64,000 bases of DNA from Zoogloea sp016790385 (GTDB lineage Bacteria; Pseudomonadota; Gammaproteobacteria; Burkholderiales; Rhodocyclaceae), in NCBI RefSeq assembly GCF_041916735.1, contig NZ_JAYRYY010000001.1. One strand, written 5' to 3'. The notes beneath the pieces are model-generated. The model was not told the DNA's origin, did not search any database, and worked only from the letters and a program-made list of their open reading frames with translations. This document shows, piece by piece, positions 34,473 to 43,076 of the stretch (positions are counted from its first letter, which is position 1; the number at the start of each line of letters is the position of its first letter). Both the position numbers and the translations under genes were made by a program.

Positions 34473-34732
34473 ACGACATGGACAAGATCCGCGAGCGCCT
34501 GGCAAGCCTGCAACCCAGCCGTCTGGAGTTGATCGACGACAGCCATCTGCATGCTGGTCACGCCGGGGCTCGCAGCGGCGGCGGGCACTATCGCCTCACC
34601 ATAGTGTCAACAGCATTTGACGGCAAGAACACCCTAGCCCGTCACAGACTTGTTTACGATGCGCTCGGAGAACTGATGCACAAGGAAATTCACGCCCTCG
34701 CCATTCAGGCGAGCAGCCCTTCGGAAATTTGA
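34469..34732 (+). CDS. BolA family protein
   Basis: 87 aa from ATG 34469; ATGA overlap with the yciI stop. BolA hallmarks: LELIDDSHLHAGHAGARSGGGHYRLTIVS, HRLVYDALGELM, IHALAIQASSP. BolA proteins have a class II KH-like fold, bind glutaredoxins with Fe-S clusters and act in iron-sulfur trafficking or regulation of cell shape and stress. Whether this is BolA proper or IbaG/YrbA is not certain; the length and HLHAGH favour BolA. Confidence 0.92.
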   Translation: MNDMDKIRERLASLQPSRLELIDDSHLHAGHAGARSGGGHYRLTIVSTAFDGKNTLARHRLVYDALGELMHKEIHALAIQASSPSEI

Positions 34733-34766
34733 CGTTTAACCCGTAACACCCAAGCAAGGAAACCTG

Positions 34767-35546
34767 ATGAAGATCGTCCCGAGCCGACTGGCTCTGTCCC
34801 TCATCGCGGCCCTCGTCGCGATCCCCGCTTTCGCCCAAACCGTGGTCACTGTCAATGGCACGGCAGTTCCGCAGTCTCGCGCTGACGCGATGATCAGCGA
34901 GCAGAAGGCACAGGGTGCGCCAGATTCTGAGCAGCTGCGCAATGCTGTCAAGGAAGAACTGGTACGCCGTGAAGTGCTCGCCCAGGAAGCCCGCAAGAAA
35001 GGGCTGGAAAAAGCAAGCAATATTCAGGCCCAGGTTGAACTGGCCCGCCAAGCCGTTCTGATTCGCGCCTACCTGCAGGACTATGTCAAGGCCCATCCTG
35101 TTACGGACGCCGAAATCAAAGCCGAATACGACAAGATCAAGGCTCAGCTGGGTGACAAGGAATACAAGGCACGCCACATCCTCGTTGAAAAGGAAGAAGA
35201 GGCAAAGGCCATCATCGCCAAGCTAGACAAGGGCGAAAAATTTGAAGAGCTGGCCAAGCAATCTAAGGACCCGGGCTCGAAGGACAAGGGTGGCGATCTT
35301 GGCTGGGCCAACCCGGCCGGTTTCGTCAAACCCTTCGCGGACGGCCTCGTCAAACTGGAAAAGGGCAAATACACCAGCACCCCGGTAAAGTCCGACTTTG
35401 GCTATCACGTGATCAAACTTGAGGACAGTCGCCCGGTAAAGGCACCTTCATTGGAAGAAGCCAAGGGGCAGCTCAAGCAGCGCTTGGAACAGATGCGCAT
35501 TGAACGCCACATTGCCGAGCTGCGCACCAAGGCGACCATCAAGTAA
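34767..35546 (+). CDS. Periplasmic parvulin-type peptidyl-prolyl isomerase
   Basis: 259 aa. Signal peptide MKIVPSRLALSLIAALVAIP followed by AFA-QTVV. The PpiC-type rotamase domain has KARHILVEKEEEAKAII, KDPGSKDKGGDLGWANPAGFVKPF and KSDFGYHVIKLED. It resembles the betaproteobacterial 'foldase' PpiC/SurA relatives. Role: folding of exported or outer-membrane proteins in the periplasm. Last gene of yciB-yciI-bolA-ppiC, 34 bases behind bolA. Confidence 0.9.
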   Translation: MKIVPSRLALSLIAALVAIPAFAQTVVTVNGTAVPQSRADAMISEQKAQGAPDSEQLRNAVKEELVRREVLAQEARKKGLEKASNIQAQVELARQAVLIRAYLQDYVKAHPVTDAEIKAEYDKIKAQLGDKEYKARHILVEKEEEAKAIIAKLDKGEKFEELAKQSKDPGSKDKGGDLGWANPAGFVKPFADGLVKLEKGKYTSTPVKSDFGYHVIKLEDSRPVKAPSLEEAKGQLKQRLEQMRIERHIAELRTKATIK

Positions 35547-35704
35547 GGGTGCCTGTTTCCATCGGGGCCGATGAATGTTCATTTTGATCGTCATCTGCCC
35601 CGTCCTGCATTGCTACCCCTTCCGCGGGCACCCATTTCCCCAAGATAGTGGGCTGGATAAAACAATGCACAGCATTCATCAGATTTTCTCGCTGCACAAA
35701 TGAC

Positions 35705-35736
35705 AAATGCCGTTTAGCTTTCGCTAAACGGCATTT
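35705..35736. terminator. Bidirectional Rho-independent terminator between ppiC and rpsT
   Basis: A 14-base stem, AAATGCCGTTTAGC / GCTAAACGGCATTT, with a four-base loop. The plus strand continues with TTCAC and the minus strand ends ATTTGTCATTTG. It lies 69 bases from the rpsT stop (minus) and 158 from the ppiC stop (plus), so it is best placed to end rpsT, with possible use by ppiC. Confidence 0.75.
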
Positions 35737-35805
35737 TCACGACGCTTGGCAGTTTGAGCGGCCTCGATTAGGCCAGCACAAATCCTCAATCGCCAATGGC
35801 GCGTA

Positions 35806-36081
35806 TCAGGCGGCCACAGCTCCCATGCCCTTGATGGCAGCGGAAAGACGGCTCTTGTGACGAGCGGCCTTGTTCTTATGAATAATCTTCTTGTCAGCGA
35901 TGCTGTCGATGGTGCGCTGGGACGAAACGAAGACCTGCTGGGCAACTTGCTTGTCGCCACCATCAACGGCCTTACGAACTGCCTTGATGGCAGTGCGCAG
36001 GCGGGAACGCAGACTCATATTTAGGGCGCGAGCCTTAACAGCTTGCCGGGCGCGCTTACGGGCTTGTGCCGAGTTGGCCAT
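35806..36081 (-). CDS. rpsT: 30S ribosomal protein S20
   Basis: 91 aa. MANSAQARKRARQAVKARA is the conserved start and KIIHKNKAARHKSRLSAAIKG the conserved end. Ala/Lys/Arg-rich helical protein binding 16S rRNA. It is a single-gene unit: terminators lie on both sides (35705-35736 and 36184-36213) and no neighbour is close. Its promoter must fall between 36082 and 36183. Confidence 0.98.
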   Translation of the reverse strand: MANSAQARKRARQAVKARALNMSLRSRLRTAIKAVRKAVDGGDKQVAQQVFVSSQRTIDSIADKKIIHKNKAARHKSRLSAAIKGMGAVAA

Positions 36082-36183
36082 CTTTTTGTGATCCTGAAAT
36101 TAATGCAATAAAGCCATGGATTTTAATAGGAAAACGATGTTCCTGGCAAGCTTTTTTGTCAGCAACAGCGCAATACCCAAACG

Positions 36184-36213
36184 AAAAGCCCCGCCAATTT
36201 CAGCGGGGCTTTT
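36184..36213. terminator. Rho-independent terminator downstream of the thiolase gene
   Basis: An 11-base stem, AAAAGCCCCGC / GCGGGGCTTTT, with an eight-base loop. Read on the minus strand the stem is followed by TTTTCGTTT. It lies 20 bases beyond the thiolase stop (36233), as expected for the end of that operon. On the plus strand T-runs also follow, so it could serve both directions. Confidence 0.85.
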
Positions 36214-36232
36214 CTTCAAGGGCGAACCTAGA

Positions 36233-37417
36233 TCAAATGCGCTCAAAAACCGTGGCAATACCCTGACCACCGCCGATACACATCGTCACCAATGCGTAAC
36301 GCCCACCCGTGCGATGGAGTTCATAGATGGCCTTGGTTGCGATGAACGCCCCAGAGCATCCAACCGGGTGTCCGAGAGCAATAGCGCCACCGTTCGGATT
36401 GGTTTTCGCAGGGTCCAGACCAAGGACGCGCATCACGGTCAATGCCTGGGCAGCAAATGCCTCGTTGGACTCCACAACATCCATCTGATCCAGGGTCAGG
36501 CCGGCCTTCTTGAGCGCCAGACGAGATGCGGGGATCGGACCTTCACCCATGATGTCGTTGGGCACACCAGCGATGGCATAAGACACCAGGCGAGCCATCG
36601 GTTTGTGACCGGCATTGACCGCGGTGGAACCATCAGCAAGCACGAAGAAGGCTGCACCGTCATTGATGCCCGAAGCGTTGCCCGCGGTCACCGTGCCGTC
36701 CTTCTTGAAGGCCGGCTTCATCTTGGACAGAGACTCGATCGTGGTGCCACGCTTGACATGCTCATCAGTATCGAACACCACGTCGCCCTTGCGGGTCTGC
36801 TTGACGATGGGAACGATCTGGGACTTGAAGTGACCCGCATCAATGGCTGCAGCGGCACGACGCTGGGACTCAACGGCAAACGCGTCCTGCTCTTCCCGGC
36901 TGATGCCATGCTTGGCAGCCAGATTTTCGGCAGTGATCCCCATGTGGCCAACGCCAAACGGATCGGTAAGCACCGCGACCATGCTGTCGATGGCCTTGGT
37001 GTCACCCATACGGGCACCCGTACGCAGCGCGGGCAGCATGTAGCTGGCCTTGGACATCACTTCCACACCACCACCGATGCCGTAATCGGCATCGCCGAGC
37101 AGAATGTTCTGAGCCGTGGTGACGATGCCCTGCAGACCGGACGAACAGAGACGGCTCACCTGCATGGCAACCGACTCCATGGGAAGCCCGGCCTGGATGG
37201 ACGCCACGCGGGAGACATAAGCGTAGCGGGAGTCCGTCGGCATGCAGTTGCCGACAGTGACGTAATTGATAAGCTGAGGATCCACGCCGGAGCGGACAAC
37301 CGACTCCTTCATGACGATACCGGCCAGCTCGCTGGCATCAAAATCAGCCAAGGCGCCGCCGAAAGCACCGATAGCGGAACGAACTGCACTCAATACGACT
37401 ACTTCGCGACTGGCCAT
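36233..37417 (-). CDS. Acetyl-CoA acetyltransferase / beta-ketothiolase
   Basis: 394 aa, the normal thiolase length. Catalytic residues are visible: nucleophile Cys in RLCSSGLQG, His in GGAIALGHPVGCSG and the second Cys in TMCIGGGQG. The sequence style (MASREVVVLSAVRSAIG, RLCSSGLQGI) is close to the BktB/PhaA group, which condenses acetyl-CoA with acyl-CoA in PHB synthesis or beta-oxidation. Chain-length preference cannot be read. AGGAGGA ribosome-binding site ahead of ATG 37417. Downstream of CobD/CbiB-family gene by 27 bases, and ends at the terminator at 36184-36213. Confidence 0.93.
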   Translation of the reverse strand: MASREVVVLSAVRSAIGAFGGALADFDASELAGIVMKESVVRSGVDPQLINYVTVGNCMPTDSRYAYVSRVASIQAGLPMESVAMQVSRLCSSGLQGIVTTAQNILLGDADYGIGGGVEVMSKASYMLPALRTGARMGDTKAIDSMVAVLTDPFGVGHMGITAENLAAKHGISREEQDAFAVESQRRAAAAIDAGHFKSQIVPIVKQTRKGDVVFDTDEHVKRGTTIESLSKMKPAFKKDGTVTAGNASGINDGAAFFVLADGSTAVNAGHKPMARLVSYAIAGVPNDIMGEGPIPASRLALKKAGLTLDQMDVVESNEAFAAQALTVMRVLGLDPAKTNPNGGAIALGHPVGCSGAFIATKAIYELHRTGGRYALVTMCIGGGQGIATVFERI

Positions 37418-37444
37418 CTTTATTCCTCCTCTGAATTATTACGA

Positions 37445-38377
37445 TTAATTACCAACCCAACCGGCAATACCCAGGAGTGCCAGCAACAACATCACCAACA
37501 CAAGGGAACGCCATATCAGGCCGATAGTGCTCTGCATGAAATCCGCATCGGCATCATCGCCGACGCCCAACTCCGGCCGCTCAACGACCTCTCCCGACTC
37601 GTGAATAGGCATACCCAGCCGAACACCCAGGGCGCCGCCTCCACTGGCCAGTAGTATACCGGAAGCCTTGTCTTTCCATTGATTGGCTTGGGCTCGCCAG
37701 CAATACACGCCGTCCTCGAAATCACCGACAACGGAAAATGCCGTCGCAGTCAGCCGCACAGGCAGCCAGTCGAGAATACCGAAGGCGCGGGATGCAAACT
37801 CTCCGAACATGCCGAAATCGGGATCCAACCGGCCTCGGCGCCCCCACTCGTCGTCAAAGAAACGGGCGAGCCGATAAAGAACGGCGCCACTCGGCCCTGG
37901 CAGGATGATGAACCAGAATGCGACGCCGAGAACGTTGCGATGCGATGCAATAAGCGCCTCCTCGATGGCGAGGCGCGCAACTTCACTGGAACTGGATTCA
38001 TCGTGACGACGCCCCCGCCATTCACCCAGAATCTGACGAGCCCGCGGTATCTCACCCATGCGCAAGGCGAGCTGGATATCGGTAAAAAAGTGGCTGACCT
38101 CGCGAAACCCCATCGTCAGATAGAGGATCAGGATGTTGAAGAGTACGCCCAGCAATGGGGCGATATGCCACAAAATGAAGTAAACCAGCGCACTGCCGCA
38201 ACATGCAGCAAGGACGGCAACCCACCAAGCCACCGCGCCGTGACGGGCCTCACCGTCATTGAAGCGATCTTCGAGGAAGCGGGCAACGGACTTCAGGGGT
38301 GCCTGCACGAAACGTGCGGCAGGCAGCGGACGAAGTTGCTCCAGAAGGAGTGCGACTATCAGCGAAAACAGGGTCAT
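37445..38377 (-). CDS. CobD/CbiB-family membrane protein
   Basis: 310 aa, with four to five hydrophobic segments. The N-terminus LIVALLLEQLRP and the middle GFREVSHFFTDIQLALRMGEIPRAR and WFIILPGPSGAVLYRLARF resemble the CbiB/CobD (adenosylcobinamide-phosphate synthase) group, but betaproteobacteria also carry this as a stand-alone AmpE-like/CobD-like protein of unknown role. No other cobalamin gene is present here, so a direct role in B12 synthesis is doubtful. Located between the NUDIX and thiolase genes. Confidence 0.8.
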   Translation of the reverse strand: MTLFSLIVALLLEQLRPLPAARFVQAPLKSVARFLEDRFNDGEARHGAVAWWVAVLAACCGSALVYFILWHIAPLLGVLFNILILYLTMGFREVSHFFTDIQLALRMGEIPRARQILGEWRGRRHDESSSSEVARLAIEEALIASHRNVLGVAFWFIILPGPSGAVLYRLARFFDDEWGRRGRLDPDFGMFGEFASRAFGILDWLPVRLTATAFSVVGDFEDGVYCWRAQANQWKDKASGILLASGGGALGVRLGMPIHESGEVVERPELGVGDDADADFMQSTIGLIWRSLVLVMLLLALLGIAGWVGN

Positions 38378-38469
38378 GCGACGGGGGGCCTTGGATGGCC
38401 CTCATTGGTCATTCCTATTGGGGTTGACGCAAGATACCATCAAACCAATCCTTTACAAACGGCGTTCAC

Positions 38470-39075
38470 TCATCGATCCAGAAAACGCTGCAGACTGACA
38501 ATCATCCCCGCAGTGGCCCCCCAGATGAAGTACCGGCCATAGGGCATTGCATAGTATTCGCGCATTCGCCCTCTCACTTCGACACGGTGCCGCTGGTGAT
38601 TGCTGACGTCAAGGAGGAAGGACAGCGGCACCTCGAACACCTCGGCAACTTCAAACTCGTCCAGAACAAGTTCGAATGGTGGGGTGACGACGCCCACCAC
38701 GGGCGTCACATCAAAACCGGTTCCCGTATGGTACTGGGGCAAACAACCAAGCAGTTCGACATGGCGTCGTAGCAGGCGGATTTCCTCTTCGGTCTCCCGT
38801 AGAGCCGTGTCAATAGGCGAACGATCATCCTCCTCGACGCGGCCGCCGGGAAAGCTGACCTGGCCTGGATGGTGGTGCAGATGGTCGGTGCGACGGGTCA
38901 GGAGCACGGTGGGCTCGGGCTGCCGCAGGACGATGGGCACAAGGACTGCGGCAGGTCGAAGCGGCCCATGCGGGATGCCCTCCTCAGCCGGAGCGTCGAA
39001 CTCTCTAGCCGACAAGAAACACTGGCGCAGCCAATCAATGGTGGCTGCCGGGCGGAATCGCTGTGTGCTGTCCAT
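38470..39075 (-). CDS. NUDIX hydrolase, CoA pyrophosphatase-like
   Basis: 201 aa from ATG 39075 (a TTG at 39090 is also in frame). The NUDIX box G-x5-E-x7-REUxEExGU is GRVEEDDRSPIDTALRETEEEI; preceded by HHHPGQVSFPGG, typical of the CoA pyrophosphatase subgroup (NudL/YeaB type). It probably hydrolyses CoA or related dinucleotides. It follows the protease gene by 11 bases. Confidence 0.9.
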   Translation of the reverse strand: MDSTQRFRPAATIDWLRQCFLSAREFDAPAEEGIPHGPLRPAAVLVPIVLRQPEPTVLLTRRTDHLHHHPGQVSFPGGRVEEDDRSPIDTALRETEEEIRLLRRHVELLGCLPQYHTGTGFDVTPVVGVVTPPFELVLDEFEVAEVFEVPLSFLLDVSNHQRHRVEVRGRMREYYAMPYGRYFIWGATAGMIVSLQRFLDR

Positions 39076-39086
39076 CGCTTTTGGGT

Positions 39087-39764
39087 TCAATAACGTTGTC
39101 GCAGGTGCAGTGCCGAACCTTCACGGCGCATTTCCATACGATTCAAGAAACTCATACCGAGAAGAACATAGGGAAGATCCCCCTCCAGCACAACGCCCGA
39201 CACATTGTGCAGCGTGATCGAACCCGCTCGAACCTTATCGAGCGAAACCATCCAACCACGCGCCTGCCCGTTGGCCGTATGCAGGGTTATCGGCTCACCC
39301 TTCGTATACTCAATACCAGCCCTGAGCGCATCTGAGCGCCCCAAGGCCACCACGCTGGCGCCGGTATCCACCAGGAAGCGAGTATCAACGCCGTTGACCG
39401 CCCCCGTCACATTAAAGTGCCCGCGGCTGTCCGCGTGGATGATCATGGAAGGTGCCCCTCCCCCCGCCGGCGCGGCGACACTGACGGCCTGCTCGCCAAT
39501 AACCAGACGGTGTCGCCTGCCATCAAACTCCAGCGTTGCGCTCTCACCATCCACGGACAACACGCGCACACCGTCGATCACACTCCCGATACCCGCACTG
39601 CGGGGCACGCCGTGATTGATCACAAGAAGGGCCTTACCCGGGAATACGCCTGCAAGGGCAACTTCCGTAGCCTGCGCCGAATCGACCCCACAGATCAGAA
39701 CGACACCGATAAACTGAAGCCAACAAAAAGAGAGGATTCTCCAGATGAAACCGATAGCGGTCAT
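39087..39764 (-). CDS. Retropepsin-like aspartic protease (clan AA) with signal peptide
   Basis: 225 aa from ATG 39764: a hydrophobic leader (FIWRILSFCWLQFIGVVLIC), an N-terminal domain, and a C-terminal retroviral-type protease fold with the active-site motif DTGASVVALG and LGMSFLNR (TIGR02281-like). Expected in the periplasm or attached to the inner membrane. Function in bacteria is unknown. The start is uncertain only upstream: all other in-frame starts are further upstream and overlap even more with the divergent GATase gene, whose start lies at 39745; the 20-base head-to-head overlap is therefore unavoidable if both are real. First gene of protease-NUDIX-CobD-thiolase. Confidence 0.82.
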   Translation of the reverse strand: MTAIGFIWRILSFCWLQFIGVVLICGVDSAQATEVALAGVFPGKALLVINHGVPRSAGIGSVIDGVRVLSVDGESATLEFDGRRHRLVIGEQAVSVAAPAGGGAPSMIIHADSRGHFNVTGAVNGVDTRFLVDTGASVVALGRSDALRAGIEYTKGEPITLHTANGQARGWMVSLDKVRAGSITLHNVSGVVLEGDLPYVLLGMSFLNRMEMRREGSALHLRQRY

Positions 39765-40455
39765 TCGCCACAGCCCGACAGAAGGACCAGGCCATTTTGC
39801 CACATTCCTCGAACGTCGCTCCCTGCCCTGGACCCTCATCAGGATTGACCAGGGAGAGGCGGTTCCACGCTCCGCCGATGGCTTTTCCGGCCTCTGCCTG
39901 ATGGGCGGCCCCATGAGCGTCAACGATGATTTAGCGTGGATTCCGCCCCTTCTGGATTTGATCCGCAAGACGATGGCGGCGGACAAGCCCGTCATAGGTC
40001 ATTGCCTTGGCGGGCAATTGATGAGCCGCGCCCTGGGCGGAACCGTGATCGCCAATCCGGTCAAGGAGATTGGGTGGGGAACCGTGCGGGTGATTGACTC
40101 TCCCCTGGCACGCGCATGGTTGGGAGACACCCGGCAATTTGAAAGCTTTCATTGGCACGGAGAGACATTTTCGATCCCGGACGGTGCCACACGGATTCTG
40201 GAAAGCGCCGCTTGCGCCAATCAGGCTTTCGTTCTCGGCAAGCATCTGGGAATGCAATGCCACGTGGAGATGACGAGGGCAATGATCGATGCGTGGTGCG
40301 AAAGCGGTGCGGACGAGATCCGCGATGCCAGCCCTGCGGACTCGGTGCAGAGCCCGACAGCGATGCAGATCGACATTGAAGGGCGACTCTCCACGTTGAG
40401 CAGGCATGCTGAATTACTGTACTCACGCTGGATTGAAGGCCTTTCCACAATCTGA
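39745..40455 (+). CDS. Class I glutamine amidotransferase-like protein
   Basis: 236 aa. GATase-1 fold with the nucleophile in VIGHCLGGQLMS and His/Glu in MQCHVEMT. N-terminal MKPIAVIRHSPTEGPGHF resembles the GMP-synthase-like, stand-alone GATase group (YfeJ type). ATG 39745 with AGAGGA at 39731-39736. Substrate unknown. It overlaps head-to-head with the protease gene by 20 bases. Confidence 0.9.
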   Translation: MKPIAVIRHSPTEGPGHFATFLERRSLPWTLIRIDQGEAVPRSADGFSGLCLMGGPMSVNDDLAWIPPLLDLIRKTMAADKPVIGHCLGGQLMSRALGGTVIANPVKEIGWGTVRVIDSPLARAWLGDTRQFESFHWHGETFSIPDGATRILESAACANQAFVLGKHLGMQCHVEMTRAMIDAWCESGADEIRDASPADSVQSPTAMQIDIEGRLSTLSRHAELLYSRWIEGLSTI

Positions 40456-40468
40456 GGCCTAAAAGGTA

Positions 40469-40494
40469 AAGCGCCGGTGCGAAGCCCGGCGCTT
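40469..40494 (-). terminator. Terminator-like hairpin after yjfB
   Basis: A nine-base stem, AAGCGCCGG / CCGGCGCTT, with an eight-base loop. Read on the minus strand the stem continues TTTACCTTTTAGG, a moderate T-tract. It lies 25 bases beyond the yjfB stop and likely ends the arg-ppnP-yajQ-yjfB run; it could also act on the plus strand for the GATase gene. Confidence 0.7.
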
Positions 40495-40518
40495 GAAGAG
40501 AACACGCAACAATTTCGA

Positions 40519-40707
40519 TCAGGCGTAGATGTCGATCGATTGCCCGAGCGTGCCTGCCGGATCCGGCAAGGCGGCAGGCGGAGGAAGCGATGCGATCATC
40601 TGGCTCGCCAAGGCCTGCTGCTGATCCAGCGACTTGCGCAGAATGACCATCGAGATCGGATCTTCAGCACTAACCCGGGAGGACGACGCCACCGCTGAAA
40701 GGTTCAT
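40519..40707 (-). CDS. yjfB: YjfB-family putative motility protein
   Basis: 62 aa. It matches the small YjfB family (PF14070, 'putative motility protein'): VILRKSLDQQQALASQMIASLPP and a C-terminal LGQSIDI-type end. No signal peptide. ATG 40707 with AGGG about ten bases upstream. The family is named from genomic linkage to flagellar genes; experimental evidence is thin. Here it follows yajQ by three bases. Confidence 0.8.
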   Translation of the reverse strand: MNLSAVASSSRVSAEDPISMVILRKSLDQQQALASQMIASLPPPAALPDPAGTLGQSIDIYA

Positions 40708-40710
40708 TGC

Positions 40711-41196
40711 TCAATCCCTGAAGTTTCCATACTGCAAAGGATAGTCAGTGATCTCCTTGCGAACCAGGGCAATACATTCTTGCAGGAGATCCCGCTTGGC
40801 TCCCGAAACCCGAACCGCCTCTCCCTGAATGGACGCCTGAACCTTGAGCTTGCTGTCCTTGATGAGCTTGACGATCTTCTTGGATTGCTCCTGCTCGATA
40901 CCCACCCGGACGGTCAGTTCCTGCTTGACCTTGTTGCCGCTGACCTTCTGCACGTCCCCGTGCTTGAGACAACGCACATCAATTTTTTTCGCCGTCATCT
41001 CCGGAAGAAGGATCGCCAGCATCTGTTCCAGCTGAAAGTCGCTATCGGCGTGCAAGGTCAGCAACTTTTCGGCCTGTTCGACCCGGGCATCGCTGCCTTT
41101 GAAGTCGTAACGGCCGTTGATTTTGCGATTTGCCCCTTCCACCGCGTTGCGCAATGCAACCATATCGACTTCGGAAGTAATGTCGAATGACGGCAT
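40711..41196 (-). CDS. yajQ: YajQ family c-di-GMP-binding protein
   Basis: 161 aa. MPSFDITSEVDMVALRNAVEGANRKI and RYDFKGSDARVEQAEKLL are the conserved start; KKIVKLIKDSKLKVQASIQGEAVRVSGAKRDLLQ the conserved C-terminal part. In Xanthomonas, YajQ-family proteins bind c-di-GMP and interact with transcription factors. Twelve bases after ppnP, three before yjfB. Confidence 0.95.
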   Translation of the reverse strand: MPSFDITSEVDMVALRNAVEGANRKINGRYDFKGSDARVEQAEKLLTLHADSDFQLEQMLAILLPEMTAKKIDVRCLKHGDVQKVSGNKVKQELTVRVGIEQEQSKKIVKLIKDSKLKVQASIQGEAVRVSGAKRDLLQECIALVRKEITDYPLQYGNFRD

Positions 41197-41208
41197 GTCA
41201 GACTCCGC

Positions 41209-41532
41209 TCAAGCGAAATGGCAGACGTAATGATAGGCCTCGCCGGTCACCTCGATATCAAAACTCGAGTTTCCCGGTACGTTGAAGGACTCACCAGCCG
41301 AGTAGGTCTTCCACTCGGATTCGCCTTTCAGGCGCACACGGCAACTGCCCGCAACACCTTCCATGATTTCGGGCACACCGGTATTGAAAGTGAGGGAGGA
41401 CGGCAGGATCACGCCCACCGACTTTCGAACCCCGTCGGCGAGGATGACCGTGTGGCTGACACACTTTCCATCAAAGTAAACGTTGGCTTTCTTGACGACG
41501 GATACGCCGTCGAACTGATTTTCTTGGGTCAT
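41209..41532 (-). CDS. ppnP: Pyrimidine/purine nucleoside phosphorylase PpnP
   Basis: 107 aa. The small cupin-fold family (formerly DUF1255/YaiE) is recognisable from ANVYFDGKCVSHTVILADGVRKSVGVILP, TGVPEIMEGVAGSCRVRL and a C-terminal FNVPGNSSFDIEV with HYVCHF. E. coli PpnP cleaves several nucleosides with phosphate. Between DUF2788 and yajQ, with gaps of 22 and 12 bases. Confidence 0.93.
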   Translation of the reverse strand: MTQENQFDGVSVVKKANVYFDGKCVSHTVILADGVRKSVGVILPSSLTFNTGVPEIMEGVAGSCRVRLKGESEWKTYSAGESFNVPGNSSFDIEVTGEAYHYVCHFA

Positions 41533-41554
41533 GTTCAGATCGTTTCCTGGATTT

Positions 41555-41788
41555 TTACTCGATGCCTAGCAGGCGCTGGATGATGCCCTTCGCCATGAAG
41601 CCGATGAATCCCACGCCAAGCCCGACGAACATCCAGATTGCACCATATTTGCCGGCCTTTGACTCCCAAGCAAGCTGTCCGATGATGAAGACCATATAAG
41701 CGATCAGGCCTCCGACGCAGACCCGAAGCGAAATCTCTTCAAACTCCGCAACAGTCAATCCGAACAGCAGGGGAGCGGTGGGATCCAT
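41555..41788 (-). CDS. DUF2788 family membrane protein
   Basis: 77 aa with two hydrophobic segments (LRVCVGGLIAYMVFIIGQLA and AIWMFVGLGVGFIGFMAKGI). Small betaproteobacterial family, function unknown. It follows argG by nine bases and precedes ppnP by 22. Confidence 0.85.
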   Translation of the reverse strand: MDPTAPLLFGLTVAEFEEISLRVCVGGLIAYMVFIIGQLAWESKAGKYGAIWMFVGLGVGFIGFMAKGIIQRLLGIE

Positions 41789-41797
41789 TTCGGTCTG

Positions 41798-43027
41798 TCA
41801 ACTCCGCTTGCTGCGCGCGTTCGCGGCAATTCGCATGCGCAATGCGTTCAAACGGATGAAACCATGGGCGTCCTTCTGGTTGTACGCCCCCTGGTCATCC
41901 TCGAAGGTTGCAATTGTCGGATCAAACAGGGAATCGGTCTTCGAATCCCGGGCCACAACAATCACGTTGCCCTTGTACAGTTTGACCCGCACCCAGCCAT
42001 TCACCGTCTGCTGAGTCTGATCGATCAAGGCCTGCAGGGCCAGACGCTCGGGGGACCACCAGTAGCCGGTGTAAATCATGCTCGCGTAACGCGGCATCAA
42101 GTCATCCTTGAGGTGGGCTACTTCCCGATCCAGCGTGATCGACTCGATGGCACGGTGAGCACGTAGCAGGATGGATCCGCCCGGAGTCTCATAGCAACCG
42201 CGAGACTTCATGCCGACATAGCGGTTCTCAACCAGATCAAGGCGACCAATGCCATGCTTGCCACCCAGCTCATTGAGCTTGGCGAGCAATTCATGTGGCT
42301 TCATGCGGACCCCGTCGATCGAGACCAGATCGCCCTTCTCGAACTCGAGATCCACGTATTCGGCGGCATCAGGAGCTGCTTCCGGAGACACGGTCCAGCG
42401 CCACATGGACTCTTCCGCCTCGGCTGCGGGGTCTTCCAGGTGCCGGCCTTCGAAGGAAATGTGCAGAAGATTGGCGTCCATCGAATAGGGCGAACCACCT
42501 TGCTTGTGCTTCATTTCGATGGGAATACCGTTTTTTTCGGCATACGCCAGCAGCTTCTCACGGGACAACAGATCCCACTCGCGCCACGGCGCGATGACCT
42601 TCACGCCGGGCATCAGTGCGTAATAACCCAGTTCAAAACGCACCTGATCATTGCCCTTGCCAGTTGCGCCATGGGACACGGCATCGGCGCCAGTCTGCCG
42701 GGCGATCTCGATCTGGCGCTTGGCGATCAGCGGCCGGGCTATGGAGGTACCGAGAAGATACTCACCCTCGTATACCGTGTTGCAGCGGAACATCGGAAAC
42801 ACGAAATCGCGCACGAACTCTTCACGCAGATCGTCGATGAAAATGTTCTCAGGTTTGATACCGAACTGCAGGGCCTTGGCCCGGGCGGGCTCAAGCTCTT
42901 CACCCTGCCCCAGATCAGCCGTGAAGGTGACCACTTCGCATTGGTAGGTATCCTGCAACCACTTGAGGATCACCGAGGTATCCAGCCCGCCCGAATAGGC
43001 AAGCACCGCCTTCTTTACGTCGCTCAT
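41798..43027 (-). CDS. argG: Argininosuccinate synthase
   Basis: 409 aa. ATP-binding AYSGGLDTSVILKWL at the N-terminus, then SHGATGKGNDQVRFE, the aspartate/citrulline-binding region, and C-terminal YKGNVIVVARDS. Joins citrulline and aspartate, with ATP, to argininosuccinate. Downstream of argF (gap 49 bases) and argD. Confidence 0.97.
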   Translation of the reverse strand: MSDVKKAVLAYSGGLDTSVILKWLQDTYQCEVVTFTADLGQGEELEPARAKALQFGIKPENIFIDDLREEFVRDFVFPMFRCNTVYEGEYLLGTSIARPLIAKRQIEIARQTGADAVSHGATGKGNDQVRFELGYYALMPGVKVIAPWREWDLLSREKLLAYAEKNGIPIEMKHKQGGSPYSMDANLLHISFEGRHLEDPAAEAEESMWRWTVSPEAAPDAAEYVDLEFEKGDLVSIDGVRMKPHELLAKLNELGGKHGIGRLDLVENRYVGMKSRGCYETPGGSILLRAHRAIESITLDREVAHLKDDLMPRYASMIYTGYWWSPERLALQALIDQTQQTVNGWVRVKLYKGNVIVVARDSKTDSLFDPTIATFEDDQGAYNQKDAHGFIRLNALRMRIAANARSKRS

Positions 43028-43076
43028 GTCCCGCTTTCCGAAAATGAGTAAATGATTCTAAATTCAATGGACCGCT

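Noticed and set aside
36116..37654. 512-codon plus-strand frame antisense to the thiolase gene
   Set aside because: Covers a well-supported thiolase on the other strand and crosses its terminator; product is not protein-like.
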